Of a DNA stretch of 64,000 bases, positions 63,811-64,000 are shown in pieces. Source of the DNA: Croceibacter atlanticus HTCC2559 (GTDB lineage Bacteria > Bacteroidota > Bacteroidia > Flavobacteriales > Flavobacteriaceae); assembly GCF_000196315.1 (NCBI RefSeq), contig NC_014230.1:682001-746000 (forward strand). The letters are read 5' to 3'. A program made the translations under genes and the position numbers. Position 1 is the first letter of the stretch, and each line of letters begins with the position of its first letter. The notes below the pieces were generated by a model that saw nothing but the letters and a program-made list of their open reading frames with translations, ran no database searches and was not told the DNA's origin.

Positions 63811-64000
63811 TTATTTTATAACAATCTTTTGAACACGTTTATATCCATTAACTTCTAAATGCAAAAAATATAAAGCACTTGGTAAATTGCTTAGATTAAT
63901 AGAAGTACTATGTTTATTAAACGTATAGCTTTTAAGGGTTTTACCATAAATGGTTATAACTTTTACATTAATAGTATCAACGGTAATGCCGTTTAAGTTA
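63811..64000 (-). CDS. T9SS type A sorting domain, C-terminus of a secreted protein (partial)
   Basis: The minus strand reads an open frame into a TAA at 63811-63813, starting beyond the window. The last 60 or so residues include VKVITIYGKTLKSYTF and LPSALYFLHLEVNGYKRVQKIVIK, the type A Por secretion tail pattern (beta strands then Y-x-h and a basic end). It marks a surface or secreted cargo of the type IX system. The cargo domain is outside the window. Confidence 0.85.
   Translation of the reverse strand, partial: NLNGITVDTINVKVITIYGKTLKSYTFNKHSTSINLSNLPSALYFLHLEVNGYKRVQKIVIK

Overview
The window looks like a chromosomal segment of a marine-type member of the Flavobacteriaceae (Bacteroidota). 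The evidence is low G+C composition by eye, many TAnnTTTG-type promoter boxes, a SprE/PorW-type gliding lipoprotein, a type IX secretion C-terminal sorting tail at the right edge, flavobacterial DUF families (6341, 6427, 4254, 5687), an outer-membrane beta-barrel TonB-like receptor and an OmpA protein with thrombospondin type 3 repeats. The genus cannot be resolved from sequence reading alone. Almost all of it is core genome. I saw no rRNA, tRNA, insertion sequence, prophage, CRISPR array or integrase.

Layout: (1) 1-5730 is the end of a surface polysaccharide cluster: two WcaI-type glycosyltransferases, UDP-glucuronate decarboxylase, a WcaJ-type initiating sugar-phosphate transferase and a CapK-type adenylate-forming enzyme. 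(2) 5893-14039 holds purD, small conserved flavobacterial genes, a family 9 glycosyltransferase, a PaaE-type reductase and an ABC exporter pair. (3) 14188-22963 runs sprE, bactofilin, atpZ, a small membrane gene and the ATP synthase genes atpB-E-F-H-A-G. The beta and epsilon genes are absent from this locus. (4) 23013-29050 has three tandem paralogous secreted proteins, a large TonB-like outer-membrane receptor and a lipoprotein. (5) 29051-38896 is a long minus-strand block: a pentapeptide-repeat membrane protein, succinyl/acetoacetyl-CoA transferase subunits, S41 protease, DUF4349 protein, rnpA, pyk, an IPExxxVDY-type protein, rnc, fabF and acpP. (6) 39047-44083 has purN, rnhA, a PfkB kinase, purF and a superoxide dismutase. 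(7) 44195-53783 has AddA-like helicase-nuclease, kbl, ompA, AddB-like nuclease and an alpha/beta hydrolase. (8) 53780-63716 has an NlpE-like lipoprotein, dusB, lepA, a CPA1 antiporter, an MBL hydrolase and two exported peptidases (S8 and M1). The edge carries a T9SS cargo C-terminus.

How it works together: surface glycan synthesis, T9SS/gliding (SprE), outer-membrane uptake and exported peptidases fit a polymer-degrading, surface-moving heterotroph. The purine genes purD, purN and purF are scattered singly. The strongest structural observations are perfect TTG-N19-TAnnTTTG promoters before atpB, ompA and the DUF6341 gene, a long hairpin between atpE and atpF, convergent gene pairs that share a CTAA tetranucleotide as both stop codons, and a possible small RNA between purF and sod. 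The least understood genes are the three tandem secreted paralogs (23013-25316) and a candidate PD-(D/E)XK protein at 8371-9012. I found no clear new defence or mobile system.
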